Assembly: GCA_963762615.1 (NCBI GenBank)
Contig: CAVXLG010000013.1
Span: 620,001 to 684,000, forward strand
Direction of reading: 5' to 3'
Length of the DNA stretch: 64,000 bases
DNA from: PALSA-505 sp963762615
Lineage (GTDB): Bacteria > Actinomycetota > Actinomycetes > Streptosporangiales > Streptosporangiaceae
The notes beneath the pieces are model-generated. The model was given only the letters and a program-made list of their open reading frames with translations. It was not told the DNA's origin and did no database searches. Below, in pieces: positions 51,420 to 59,838 of the stretch. The position numbers and the translations under genes are program-made. How positions within the stretch are numbered: the first letter of the stretch is position 1; each line of letters starts with the position of its first letter.

Positions 51420-53368
51420 ATGTGCGACGACCATGGAGCGGACAGTACGTCCGCGGCTACCGGGACCGCGCTGTCCCGGCGGAACTTCGTACACGGATCA
51501 GCCGCCCTGGCCGCGGCCGCGGCCCTGACCGGGCGGCTAACCCGGGAGTCCCGGCTGCCGTTGCGCTCGCCGGCCCGGCCGGTCACCGCCGATGGCAGCT
51601 CGGCGTACTCGATGGCGATGCACATCCACTCCTCGTTCAGCGAGCAGCAGGGCTCGATGGACAGCCAGCTGTTCCAGGCCAGCACGAACTCGGTCGATGT
51701 CTTGTGGTGGACCGACCACGACGCCCGGATGGAGGGCATCGGCTACCGCGACACCGTGCATTTCACCAGCCTCGAAACCGAGGCGGGCGGCCCGGGCCAG
51801 GGCGGCGCCTGGCACTGGAAGAAGGTGGAAAGCGGCCCGCTGGCCAGCGGGGCCAGCGGGCGCATCGTCAGCACGCCCTGCTCGCCGAACGACCCGGTGC
51901 CGGGCGGCAGCATGAAGCTGACCGCGCAGAGCAGCAGCACCGCGACGGCGAAACTCGGCTTCTACGCCGACAGCCGCCCGTCGCGGTGGAACTACCGCGA
52001 CAACCTCACCGGCCAGTCGCTGAGCATCGACGTGCTGCTGAAGAGCGGGTGGAGCGACGGGTACCTGGAGCTGCTGATCGGCACCTCCTACCACGAGGCC
52101 TCCGGTGGCCAGCCGGCCGGCTACTACTACCTGTCGTACCGGTTCGTGCCGCGGCGGGCAGGCCGGCCGGCTCGCCCAGGGCAACACGGGAGTGATCACC
52201 ATCCCGGTGGCCCCGTCCGGCGGCGACCCGTGGTACACCGCGACCCTGACCCCCGCCGACGATATCGCGGCGCTGTGGCCCGACCTGGACTACCGTGACT
52301 TCGCGCTGTACCAGCTGACGCTCAGCGCGGCGAGTACCGGCGACCTGGTCACCGGGCACTTCGACTACCTGCGGTTCAACCGCTCGCTCGGCGGTGAGGT
52401 CTTCCTGGAGCAGCAGGCGGAGATGATGGCGGCGCTGGCCCCGGGCTATCCCGGCGTGACGCAGCAGCAGGGCCTGGAGATCTCGTGGCTGCTGCCGCAC
52501 CTGAACTGGTTCGGCAGCAATGTGGTCATGACCGATTACGGCAAGACCGCGGCCAAGAACTACGCCGAATTCCTGGTCGGCAAGGCCGTCCCGCAAATTC
52601 ACGCGGCCGGCGGGCTCGTCAGCTACAACCATCCGTTCGGCTATCTCGACAGGCCGCTGTACCCGGTCCAGCAGCAGAATGCGATCCTGGCCACGCTCGC
52701 GGCCGGGCTGCTGCCCAGCGGATCGACGCCGGCCGTGCTGGGCTGCGACCTGCTGGAAGTCGGCTACAACGCGCGCGGCGGCGTCAACCTCGGCCACCTC
52801 CTGCAGCTGTGGGACATCATGTCCCGCAACGCGGTCTTCCTGACCGGCACCGGGGTCAGCGACGACCACCACGGGACGAACTGGCCTGGGATCTACAACA
52901 ACTGGATCAGCTCGGCGTGGGCCGCGAGCACCGCGCAGTCGGACCTGCTGGCCGCCCTGGCCGCGGGGCGGGTCTGGTGCGGCGCGCTGTCCACCTACCG
53001 GGGCAGCCTGGATCTGCTGGTCGAACGGTTCGTGCCCGATGGGTTCGGCCAGCGTCTCGAGCCTGACCTCCAGGCAGCTGACGGCCAGCGCGACCGGGAT
53101 TCCGGCCAACGGGTCACTCCAGGTGCTGCAGGGCGCGGTGGACTACGCGGGCAGCGCCGGCCTGACCGGCAACAGCCAGGTGATCGCGGCCTATCCGGCC
53201 GCCGAGCTGGCCGGCGGCTCGGTCACGCTGCCCATCGACACCAGCGCGGACAGTTACGTGCGCACCCAGGTGCTCGGCGGCTCAGGGAACGTGATCGGCC
53301 TGTCCAATCCGGCGTGGCTGCTGCAGCACGCTCCCTCCGGCGGCATCCCTGCCCCCCGCCAGGCGTAA
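51420..53368 (+). pseudogene. Tat-exported CehA/McbA-type (PHP fold) metallohydrolase, two frameshifts
   Basis: ATG 51420 starts a protein with a Tat signal (TALSRRNFVHGSAALAAAAA). Metal-site motifs of PHP/CehA proteins follow: YSMAMHIHSSFSEQQGSMD (HxH), VDVLWWTDHDARMEGIGYRD, later GGLVSYNHPFGYLDRPLYPV and FLTGTGVSDDHHGTNWPG. The frame shifts by +1 near 52150-52160 and again near 53041-53046; the last part, ANGSLQVLQGAVDYAGSAG, ends at 53368. Repaired length is about 648 aa. It is probably a secreted phosphoesterase or esterase; substrate unknown. All motifs being intact, the shifts may be read errors. Confidence 0.85.
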
Positions 53369-53492
53369 ACTCCGGCCGCCCGCGGCAAACCCTGGCCGCC
53401 GGAAAGGCAAACAAACGCCAGCCCGCTGGCAATTCTCCGGGCCGGCATCCCTATTATGGCGTCCTGCGTGGTTACGGTGAGAGGCGGACGTA

Positions 53493-54398
53493 GTGCGACG
53501 GTATCTTCTGGCGGCGCTGTGGCCCGCCGGCCTGGCCGCGATTGCGGCCGCCACGGTCGTGGCCGCGCGGCGGGCGCCAGCCGCGCCCGCCCTCGTGGCC
53601 CTCGATGGCCCAGCCGGACCGCCCGGAACCCGGTCGGCCGGCCTCGCCGGTGAGCCGCAGTGGGACGGTGCCCGGCTGGCCGAGGTCAGCGACGCGGCCG
53701 CCACGCACAGCGACTGGCCCGGGGACCTCATCCGGCTTGGCGCGATCTGCGCCAGCGCCGGCGCCGCGGCCTACGGCGTGATGACGCTGCTCGGCCGGCC
53801 GATCGTGGACCACGGCCCGGCCATCGACGAGCCGATCTTCCGCTGGACCAGCAGCCACCAGGTGAACCGGTGGGCCACGATCATGGAGCGGTTCAACAAG
53901 GTCGGCAATACCTGGACCATCTGGGGGGCGGCCGGCGCCGCGGCCGCCTGCCTCGGCGTGACCTGGCCGCGGCAGAAATGGCTGCCGCCGGCCGCGCTCG
54001 GGGCGGCCGTCGTGGTTGATCACTATGTCACGCTCGCTCTCCGGCACAGGTTCGGCCGGCCAGGGCCGCCGGCCAGTCCCCTGGGCACCTACCCTTCGGG
54101 CGGCTGCGACCGCGTGGTCCTGTTCTACGGCCTGATCGCCCACATGCTCTGGCGGGAGTCCGGCGCCAGCTACCGCGGGAAGGTCTGGGCGATCGGCGCG
54201 GTGACCGCCCTGTCCTTCAACGTTGCCTACTGCCGGGAGTACCTGGGCAAGCACTGGTTCACCGACATCGTCTTCGGGCTGTTCTACGGTGTCCTGCTGC
54301 TCGGGCCGTTCATCGCCGCCATCCGGCTCATCGCCGGACCGGCCGGCCTGCCCGCCGGCCAGGACCCGGCCGCCCTCACCGCCCTGCGGGCAGCCTGA
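53493..54398 (+). CDS. PAP2-superfamily membrane phosphatase
   Basis: 301 aa from GTG 53493. Helices include GLAAIAAATVVAARRA, LIRLGAICASAGAAAYGVMT and VWAIGAVTALSFNVAYC. The PAP2 site is LRHRFGRPGPP (first Arg-Pro element), TYPSGGCDRVVLFYG (where PSGH is usual; the His is replaced by Gly) and AYCREYLGKHWFTDIVFGLF with the catalytic His and Asp. The family removes phosphate from lipid phosphates such as undecaprenyl pyrophosphate. Loss of the PSGH His could lower activity or mark a subclass. It lies 125 bases after the PHP-type gene. Confidence 0.87.
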   Translation: MRRYLLAALWPAGLAAIAAATVVAARRAPAAPALVALDGPAGPPGTRSAGLAGEPQWDGARLAEVSDAAATHSDWPGDLIRLGAICASAGAAAYGVMTLLGRPIVDHGPAIDEPIFRWTSSHQVNRWATIMERFNKVGNTWTIWGAAGAAAACLGVTWPRQKWLPPAALGAAVVVDHYVTLALRHRFGRPGPPASPLGTYPSGGCDRVVLFYGLIAHMLWRESGASYRGKVWAIGAVTALSFNVAYCREYLGKHWFTDIVFGLFYGVLLLGPFIAAIRLIAGPAGLPAGQDPAALTALRAA

Positions 54399-54434
54399 CC
54401 AGGCGGCCGAGCCGGGCCTGCGCCAGGCGGGGCC

Positions 54435-55127
54435 ATGCGCGATAGCGGCGTTCGGCGAGTCGATCTCGGATACTTCGTCCGGCCGGCCGAGGAGACCGGG
54501 ACCGGGTGCTCGCGGGTCGAGCCCTGCCTGGGCTACCTGGTCGACCATCCCGGCGGCCTGCTGCTGCTCGACACCGGGATGGGCAGTCATCCCGACGTCG
54601 ACGCCCACTACCAGCCGAGACGCCGGCCGCTGCGGCCCGCGCTGGCCGCCGCCGGCGCCCGTGCCGAGGACGTCCGGCTGGTCGTCAACTGCCATCTCCA
54701 CTTCGACCACTGCGGCGGGAATCCGGGGCTGGCCGGCCGGCCCATCTTCACCCAGCGGGTCGAGTTGGAGACGGCCCGGACCGCCGCGGACTACACGCTG
54801 CCCGAGCTGGTGGACGCCCCGGGACTGCGGTACGAGGTGCTCGACGGTGAGGCCGAGGTGCTGCCCGGCGTGCTCGTGCTGCCCACGCCGGGGCACACCG
54901 CCGGCCACCAGTCGGTCGTCGTGCGCCGCCGGGACGGGACGGTCGTGATCGCCGGGCAGAGCCACGACACGGCCGCCGGCTACGGCGCCGACGTCCTGGC
55001 CTGGCGCGCCCGCGGTGACCGGCACGGGCACGGCCTGCCGTCCTTCCCGGACTGGATCGAACGGCTGCAGCAGCTGGACCCGGCCCGGGTCGTCTTTGCC
55101 CACGACCACGCGGTCTGGGAGCCTTAG
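54435..55127 (+). CDS. MBL-fold metallo-hydrolase, N-acyl homoserine lactonase-like
   Basis: 230 aa from ATG 54435. Zn-binding motif VNCHLHFDHCGGNPGLAG (HxHxDH), the His in LPTPGHTAGHQSVVV, Asp around VVIAGQSHDTAAG and the final His in VVFAHDHAVWEP. The layout and the LLLLDTGMGSHPD strand match AiiA-like lactonases that open homoserine lactone rings, though other lactones are possible substrates. No signal peptide. It converges with agmatinase. Confidence 0.88.
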   Translation: MRDSGVRRVDLGYFVRPAEETGTGCSRVEPCLGYLVDHPGGLLLLDTGMGSHPDVDAHYQPRRRPLRPALAAAGARAEDVRLVVNCHLHFDHCGGNPGLAGRPIFTQRVELETARTAADYTLPELVDAPGLRYEVLDGEAEVLPGVLVLPTPGHTAGHQSVVVRRRDGTVVIAGQSHDTAAGYGADVLAWRARGDRHGHGLPSFPDWIERLQQLDPARVVFAHDHAVWEP

Positions 55128-55128
55128 C

Positions 55129-55176
55129 CTGGCGTTTCACCTCGGCTGATCGCCAAGCTTGCGCCGAGTGCGCCAG
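55129..55176. terminator. Nested hairpin between convergent genes
   Basis: CTGGCG (55129-55134) and CTCGGC (55141-55146) pair with GCCGAG (55163-55168) and CGCCAG (55171-55176). It lies right after the lactonase stop and 45 bases from the agmatinase stop. Confidence 0.4.
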
Positions 55177-55221
55177 CCCGGGCCGGAGCGGAAGCTGATC
55201 TGACGCAGCCGCCTGCCGGGG

Positions 55222-56193
55222 CTACTGCCCGGCCAGCAGCATGAGCGCCAGCAGCTCGAAGCTCACGTGCGCGGCGGCCACCGCGGTCATCTCCGCGTGA
55301 TCGTAGGCCGGCGAGACCTCGACCACGTCCGCCCCGACCAGCGGCGCGCCCGCCAGCCCGCGCAAGATGCCGAGCAGCTCCCTGGACGTCAGGCCGCCCG
55401 CCTCCGGCGTCCCGGTACCCGGCGCGTGGGCCGGATCGAGCACGTCGATGTCGATCGAGATGTACAGCGGGGCGTCACCTACCCGCTCGCGGATCCTGCT
55501 CAGCGCGCCCGCGACGCCGATACGCTCGATCTCCATCGCCGTGACCGTGCGGAAGCCCAGCTCAGCGTCCTCCTCTAGGTCGCTCGCGGCGTACACCGGC
55601 CCGCGAATGCCGACGTGCAGGCTGCGGGAATCCAGGAACAGCCCTTCCTCTGCGGCCCGCCGGAACGGCGTGCCGTGGGTCAGCGGAGCGCCGAAATATG
55701 TCTGCCAGGTGTCGAGGTGGGCGTCGAAGTGAACCAGCGCGACCGGCCCGAACCGCTGCCTGGCCACCCGCAGCAGGGGAAAGGCGATGGTGTGGTCGCC
55801 GCCGATCGCCAGCAGGTGATCCGCTCCGTCCAGCAGTTCCGCCGCGCCCGCCTGGATCTGGTCGACGGCCTCGTTGATGTCGAACGGGTTGCAGGCGATG
55901 TCGCCGGCGTCGGCCACTTGCTGCGCGGTGAGCGGCCCGACGCCGAGTCCGGGGTGCCAGGGGCGCAGCAGCCGTGACCCCTGGCGGACCGCGGCGGGGC
56001 CGAACCGGGCACCTGGCCGGTAGGACGTGCCGCTGTCGAACGGGACGCCGACGACGGCCACGTCACAGTGCCCTACCTCATCGCGCCGGGGCAGCAGCGC
56101 GAACGTCGGCGGGCCGGCGAAGCGCGGGGTCCGGCTGGCGTCCATCGGCCCGCGCACCGGCTCGCCCCGATCAGGCACGGCAGGCATACTCAC
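55222..56193 (-). CDS. speB: Agmatinase (ureohydrolase family)
   Basis: 323 aa from GTG 56193 (an ATG six bases later is an alternative). Mn-binding motifs of the arginase/agmatinase family are complete: LLAIGGDHTIAFPLLRVA, ALVHFDAHLDTWQTYFG and YISIDIDVLDPAHAPGTGTP, followed by EAGGLTSRELLGIL. FDSGTSYRPGARFGPAAVRQ near residue 55 favours agmatinase or a related guanidino-acid hydrolase over arginase. It would release urea from agmatine to give putrescine. No arginine decarboxylase is next to it. Confidence 0.88.
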   Translation of the reverse strand: MSMPAVPDRGEPVRGPMDASRTPRFAGPPTFALLPRRDEVGHCDVAVVGVPFDSGTSYRPGARFGPAAVRQGSRLLRPWHPGLGVGPLTAQQVADAGDIACNPFDINEAVDQIQAGAAELLDGADHLLAIGGDHTIAFPLLRVARQRFGPVALVHFDAHLDTWQTYFGAPLTHGTPFRRAAEEGLFLDSRSLHVGIRGPVYAASDLEEDAELGFRTVTAMEIERIGVAGALSRIRERVGDAPLYISIDIDVLDPAHAPGTGTPEAGGLTSRELLGILRGLAGAPLVGADVVEVSPAYDHAEMTAVAAAHVSFELLALMLLAGQ

Positions 56194-56243
56194 GCAACTC
56201 CCGTCAGGTGCGGCGGCCGGGACGCGTCAGCCGGGCGGGTGTG

Positions 56244-57701
56244 CTAACCCTGCCTGGCGCGGACGCCGGACTCGATCTTGTCGCCGAGGGCCTTGTCCAC
56301 GTTGCGCCAGTACCCGAAGGCGCGTTCCAGCACCGGCTCGGTCACGCCGTTGAGCAGGTGGCCGACGACGTTGCTGACCAGCCGCTCACGGGCCGCGTCG
56401 TCGAGCACCTCGCGGACCATCGTGCCCGGCTGACCCCAGTCGTCGTCCTGCTCGCGCAGCGTGTAGGCGGCGCGCACCATCTGTCCGTCGGCGTGCCAGC
56501 CGACCGGCTTGTAGTGCTCGGAATCGGCCCGCGGGCCGCCCTTGGAGTTCGGCGCGTACACCGGGTCCGAGACGTTGACGACGCGCATGACGCCGTCCTT
56601 GCTGTAGCTGTGCACGGGCACCCGGGGCGCGTTCACCGGGATCTGCTTGTAGTTCACGCCGAGCCGGGCGCGGTGCGCGTCGGCGTAGGAGAAACCCCGC
56701 GCCAGCAGCATCTTGTCCGGGCTCAGCGTGATGCCGGGCACCAGGTTGTCGGGCTCGAACGCCGCCTGCTCCAGCTCGGTGTGGTAATCGGTCAGGTTGC
56801 GGTCGAGGGTCAGCCGGCCGACCTCGATCAGCGGGTAGTCGAGGTGCGGCCACACCTTGGTCAGGTCGAACGGGTTGAACCGGTAGGTCTTGGCCTCCTC
56901 GAACGGCATGATCTGCATCCGCAGCGTCCAGCTCGGGTAGTCGCCGCGAGCGATCGCCTGGTACAGGTCGCGCTGATGGTAGTCGGCGTCGGTCGCCGCC
57001 ATCTGGTCGGCCTCCGCCTGGGTAAGGAACCCGATGCCCTGGTCGGTCTTGAAGTGGTACTTCACCCAGAATCTGTCGTCCGCGGCGTTGATCCACATGT
57101 AGGTGTGCGAGCTGTAGCCGTTCATGTGCCGCCAGGTCCGCGGGATCCCGCGGTCGCCCATCAGCCAGGTCACCTGGTGCGCCGACTCCGGGGACAGCGT
57201 CCAGAAGTCCCACTGCATGTCGTTGTCGCGCAGGTTGTTGTCCGCGCGGCGCTTCTGCGAGCGGATGAAATGCTGGAACTTCAGCGGGTCGCGGATGAAG
57301 AACACCGGGGTGTTGTTCCCGACCATGTCGTAGTTGCCCTCGGACGTGTAGAACTTCAGCGCGAAGCCGCGCGGGTCCCGCCAGGTGTCGGGGCTGCCCC
57401 GCTCGCCGGCCACCGTCGAGAACCGGATCAGCGTGTCCGTGCGGGCGCCCGGCTGGAACACCGCGGCCCTGGTGTAGGGGCTGACGTCGCTGGTCACCTC
57501 GAAGTGCCCGAAGGCGCCGCCGCCCTTGGCGTGCGGCTGGCGCTCGGGGATGCGCTCGCGGTTGAAGTTCGCCATCTGCTCGATCAGGTAGTGGTCCTGC
57601 AGCAGGATGGGGCCGTCCGGACCCACAGTGAGCGAATGCTCGTCGCTTTCAGCCGGCGCGCCGGCATCGGTCGTCGTCGCCTTGCCTTGTGCTTGCGTCA
57701 C
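56244..57701 (-). CDS. katA: Monofunctional haem catalase
   Basis: About 485 aa; GTG 57701 is chosen as it lies 7 bases after AGGAGGA, while GTG 57707 touches it. The small-subunit clade catalase pattern is complete: catalytic His in RQPHAKGGGAFGHFEVT, LIRFSTVAGERGSPDTWRDP, Asn in YDMVGNNTPVFFIRDPLKF, and the haem-ligand Tyr in LLARGFSYADAHRARLG. It breaks down hydrogen peroxide. A short Fur-like remnant lies directly upstream, recalling furA-catalase gene pairs. Confidence 0.95.
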   Translation of the reverse strand: MTQAQGKATTTDAGAPAESDEHSLTVGPDGPILLQDHYLIEQMANFNRERIPERQPHAKGGGAFGHFEVTSDVSPYTRAAVFQPGARTDTLIRFSTVAGERGSPDTWRDPRGFALKFYTSEGNYDMVGNNTPVFFIRDPLKFQHFIRSQKRRADNNLRDNDMQWDFWTLSPESAHQVTWLMGDRGIPRTWRHMNGYSSHTYMWINAADDRFWVKYHFKTDQGIGFLTQAEADQMAATDADYHQRDLYQAIARGDYPSWTLRMQIMPFEEAKTYRFNPFDLTKVWPHLDYPLIEVGRLTLDRNLTDYHTELEQAAFEPDNLVPGITLSPDKMLLARGFSYADAHRARLGVNYKQIPVNAPRVPVHSYSKDGVMRVVNVSDPVYAPNSKGGPRADSEHYKPVGWHADGQMVRAAYTLREQDDDWGQPGTMVREVLDDAARERLVSNVVGHLLNGVTEPVLERAFGYWRNVDKALGDKIESGVRARQG

Positions 57702-57789
57702 TGCCACTCCTCCTCGGGAAATCGCGTTCCGGCCGGCCCGCCAGGTAATGATGGTTGCCGGTGACCCGGCGCTCGTGCCGGGCAGGATG

Positions 57790-57885
57790 CCCGCGGGCTC
57801 GATCGGCCGGCAGGCTCACCCGCAGCCCGGCCGCGCGCAGCCCCTGCAGCACGGGCCCGTCCGGATCGGCGGGAACGGGAGTCAT
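57790..57885 (-). pseudogene. Possible FurA remnant upstream of catalase
   Basis: From ATG 57885 the minus strand encodes VLQGLRAAGLRVSLPADRA, matching the usual first helix of Fur-family repressors (LRAAGLRVTAPRLAVL). After about 30 codons similarity ends and the frame runs into the catalase leader. Fur proteins have about 140 aa, so all but the start is lost. The position, just upstream of catalase on the same strand, is where furA is found in many actinobacteria. The match is short and judged by eye. Confidence 0.4.
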
Positions 57886-57948
57886 GATGCCAGCATGTTC
57901 CCGCCGTTTCTGGAATGAGTCAAGACTTTGCCGGAGATGCGCTCCTGA

Positions 57949-59211
57949 TCAGCTGACCCGGATCGCCGGCCGGGTCCGCCAGGCCTCGACCGCCATGATC
58001 AGGGCGACGCCGGCCACGACGCTGCCGAAAACCTCGAAGGTCGTCTCGAGCCCGAGATGGGTGACGACGATGCCGGCGATGACCGCGGGCACCGACAGCG
58101 AGGTATAGGCGACGGCGTAGAAGGCGGACATGACGGCCGCCCGGTGCTCGGCCGGGATCACGCTGGTCAGCTGGCGCAGGCCGCCGAGAAAGGCGACGCC
58201 GAACCCGGCGCCTGCGATGAACGCGCCGACCGCGAACAGGGCGCCGGAGTCGGCGGCGGTCGCGATGACGATCAGCACCAGGCCCGCGGTGAGCGCGGCC
58301 GAGCCGGCGCTGGCGGCCGCCCAGGGCGCCGCCCGCCGGAACGCCAGCTGGGCGAGCGCGGCCGGCAGCGTGAGCATGATGCCGGCCATCGCCGCGATGA
58401 TCACGTTGGTCGTGCTGAACAGGTGCGCAGACAGCTGGGCGCCGATGGAGAAGAACAGGCCGGCGATGGACCAGGAGCCCAGGACGGCGAGGCTGGCGAG
58501 CAGGAAGGGGTGACGGATCCCGGCGGGCACGCTCGGCCGCTGCGGGGTCAGCCGGAACGCCGACCGGCCCGGCACCGGCTCGGGCATCCAGTACGCTCCG
58601 GCCAGCACCGTGCCGAACAGGACCAGCAGCAGCACGTACGGAAGCGTCCGGACGTCCGTCCCCGCCTGGACCAGGGCGGATGAGGCCAGCGTGCCCAGGC
58701 CGAGGCCGGCGCAGCTGGCCACGGCGTTGGCCAGGCCGGCGCTCACCGGATCCCGGCGCGGGTGCAGGTCGAGCAGCGCGGCACTGGCGGCGCTCAGCGC
58801 GGTGCCGGTCGCCAGGCCCTGGACGCCGCGCGCGGCGAACAGCCAGGCGGGCGAGCGGGCGGCGATGAACAGCAGCCACGCGACCATCAGCGCGCCCAGG
58901 GCGGCGAGCAGCACCGGCCGCCGGCCGATCTGGTCGGAGACCCGCCCGGCGAGCAGCAGCGCGGCCAGCACCCCGAAGGCGTAGGTCGCGTAGATCAGGG
59001 TCAGGGTAAGCGGCGAGAAGTGCCACGTCACGGCGTATAGGTGATACAGCGGCGAGGGCACGACTGAGGCGAACAGGCACAGGCCGATCACGGCGGCGGC
59101 CAGCCCGTAGGCGGCCGGCTGCGGCAGCGTGCGGCGGCTCCCCTCCGACCCCCGGTGATCCGCCTGGCGCAGCGATTCCCCGGGACTCAGCAGCACGGCC
59201 TGGTCTCTCAT
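57949..59211 (-). CDS. MFS transporter (drug/metabolite efflux type)
   Basis: 420 aa from ATG 59211 with AGAAGG upstream. Twelve helices, for example AAYGLAAAVIGLCLFASVVP, LIYATYAFGVLAALLLAGRV, followed by the MFS loop motif GRVSDQIGRRPVLLAALG, and FAARGVQGLATGTALSAASA. It resembles bacterial exporters of the YbjJ/AraJ-like group. The gene is divergent from an HxlR regulator and shares with it two matching palindromes that sit in its promoter, so it is probably repressed by HxlR and induced by a substrate that it exports. Confidence 0.9.
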   Translation of the reverse strand: MRDQAVLLSPGESLRQADHRGSEGSRRTLPQPAAYGLAAAVIGLCLFASVVPSPLYHLYAVTWHFSPLTLTLIYATYAFGVLAALLLAGRVSDQIGRRPVLLAALGALMVAWLLFIAARSPAWLFAARGVQGLATGTALSAASAALLDLHPRRDPVSAGLANAVASCAGLGLGTLASSALVQAGTDVRTLPYVLLLVLFGTVLAGAYWMPEPVPGRSAFRLTPQRPSVPAGIRHPFLLASLAVLGSWSIAGLFFSIGAQLSAHLFSTTNVIIAAMAGIMLTLPAALAQLAFRRAAPWAAASAGSAALTAGLVLIVIATAADSGALFAVGAFIAGAGFGVAFLGGLRQLTSVIPAEHRAAVMSAFYAVAYTSLSVPAVIAGIVVTHLGLETTFEVFGSVVAGVALIMAVEAWRTRPAIRVS

Positions 59212-59225
59212 CGGCTCACCTTCTG

Positions 59226-59236
59226 GTTCACTGAAC
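59226..59236. promoter_or_regulatory. HxlR operator site 1
   Basis: GTTCACTGAAC, a palindrome with 5-bp arms, 15 bases upstream of the MFS start and downstream of its promoter. It shares the 10-mer TTCACTGAAC with site 2, 43 bp away (about four helical turns). Confidence 0.65.
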
Positions 59237-59254
59237 GAACTTCCAGCTCGCTCG

Positions 59255-59284
59255 ATACTAGAGGTTCATTCACTGAACCTGCAA
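59255..59284 (-). promoter_or_regulatory. MFS gene promoter
   Basis: On the minus strand TTGCAG (59279-59284) and TAGTAT (59255-59260) are 18 bases apart. Operator site 2 fills the spacer. Confidence 0.5.
59262..59280. promoter_or_regulatory. HxlR operator site 2
   Basis: AGGTTCATTCACTGAACCT: perfect 7-bp arms around five bases. It lies in the spacer of the MFS promoter and over the -35 region of the HxlR promoter, so bound repressor would block both. Confidence 0.75.
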
Positions 59285-59294
59285 CAGATATAAT
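59265..59294 (+). promoter_or_regulatory. HxlR gene promoter (leaderless)
   Basis: A consensus TATAAT at 59289-59294 ends six bases before the ATG at 59301, so transcription would begin at or near the start codon. TTCATT (59265-59270), 18 bases upstream, is a weak -35 and lies in the operator. Confidence 0.65.
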
Positions 59295-59300
59295 CGCGCC

Positions 59301-59837
59301 ATGGCACTGCCCCGCGAGTACGCCGGCGAGAACTGCTCGATAGCCCGGGCCCTGGAGGTCATCGGCGAACGGTGGACGCTGCTGATCGTGCGGGACGCCT
59401 TTTACGGCGTCACCCGGTTCAGCGACTTCCGCGATCATCTCCGGATCCCGCGCGCGGTGCTGACCGAGCGGCTGAACCTGCTCGCCGAGCACGACATCCT
59501 GGCGCGGCTCACGGCCGCGAGCGGCCGTGACGAGTACCGGCTCACCGCCAAGGGTCTGCGCCTGTGGCCGGCGATCTGGTCGCTCATCTCCTGGGGGAAC
59601 GAGTACTACACGGCCGACGCCCAGCGCCGGCCCTTCACCCACGCTGGCTGCGGAGGCGCCGTGACGGCCGAGGCCGGCGGCCGGTGCGAATCGTGCGGCG
59701 CCCGGCCGGAGCCGGGCGAGCTCACCGTCCACCCCCGCCCCGGGCAGTCGCGCGCCGCCGCGCGCGCCGACCCGGTCAGCCAGGCGCTTTCGGTCCCGCA
59801 CCGGCTGCTGACGCCCATCGCGAGAACGCCGGCCTAG
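59301..59837 (+). CDS. HxlR-family transcriptional regulator
   Basis: 178 aa from ATG 59301. Residues 10-100 form the HxlR winged helix: ENCSIARALEVIGERWTLLI (with the conserved N-terminal Cys), RDAFYGVTRFSDFRDHLRIP, LTERLNLLAEHDILARL, DEYRLTAKGLRLWP. A C-terminal zinc-ribbon-like part has two Cys pairs (AGCGGAV and RCESCGARP). It probably dimerises, binds the two nearby palindromes, and controls the divergent MFS gene and itself. The PLP enzyme gene starts one base after its stop, so that enzyme is under the same promoter. Confidence 0.92.
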   Translation: MALPREYAGENCSIARALEVIGERWTLLIVRDAFYGVTRFSDFRDHLRIPRAVLTERLNLLAEHDILARLTAASGRDEYRLTAKGLRLWPAIWSLISWGNEYYTADAQRRPFTHAGCGGAVTAEAGGRCESCGARPEPGELTVHPRPGQSRAAARADPVSQALSVPHRLLTPIARTPA

Positions 59838-59838
59838 T

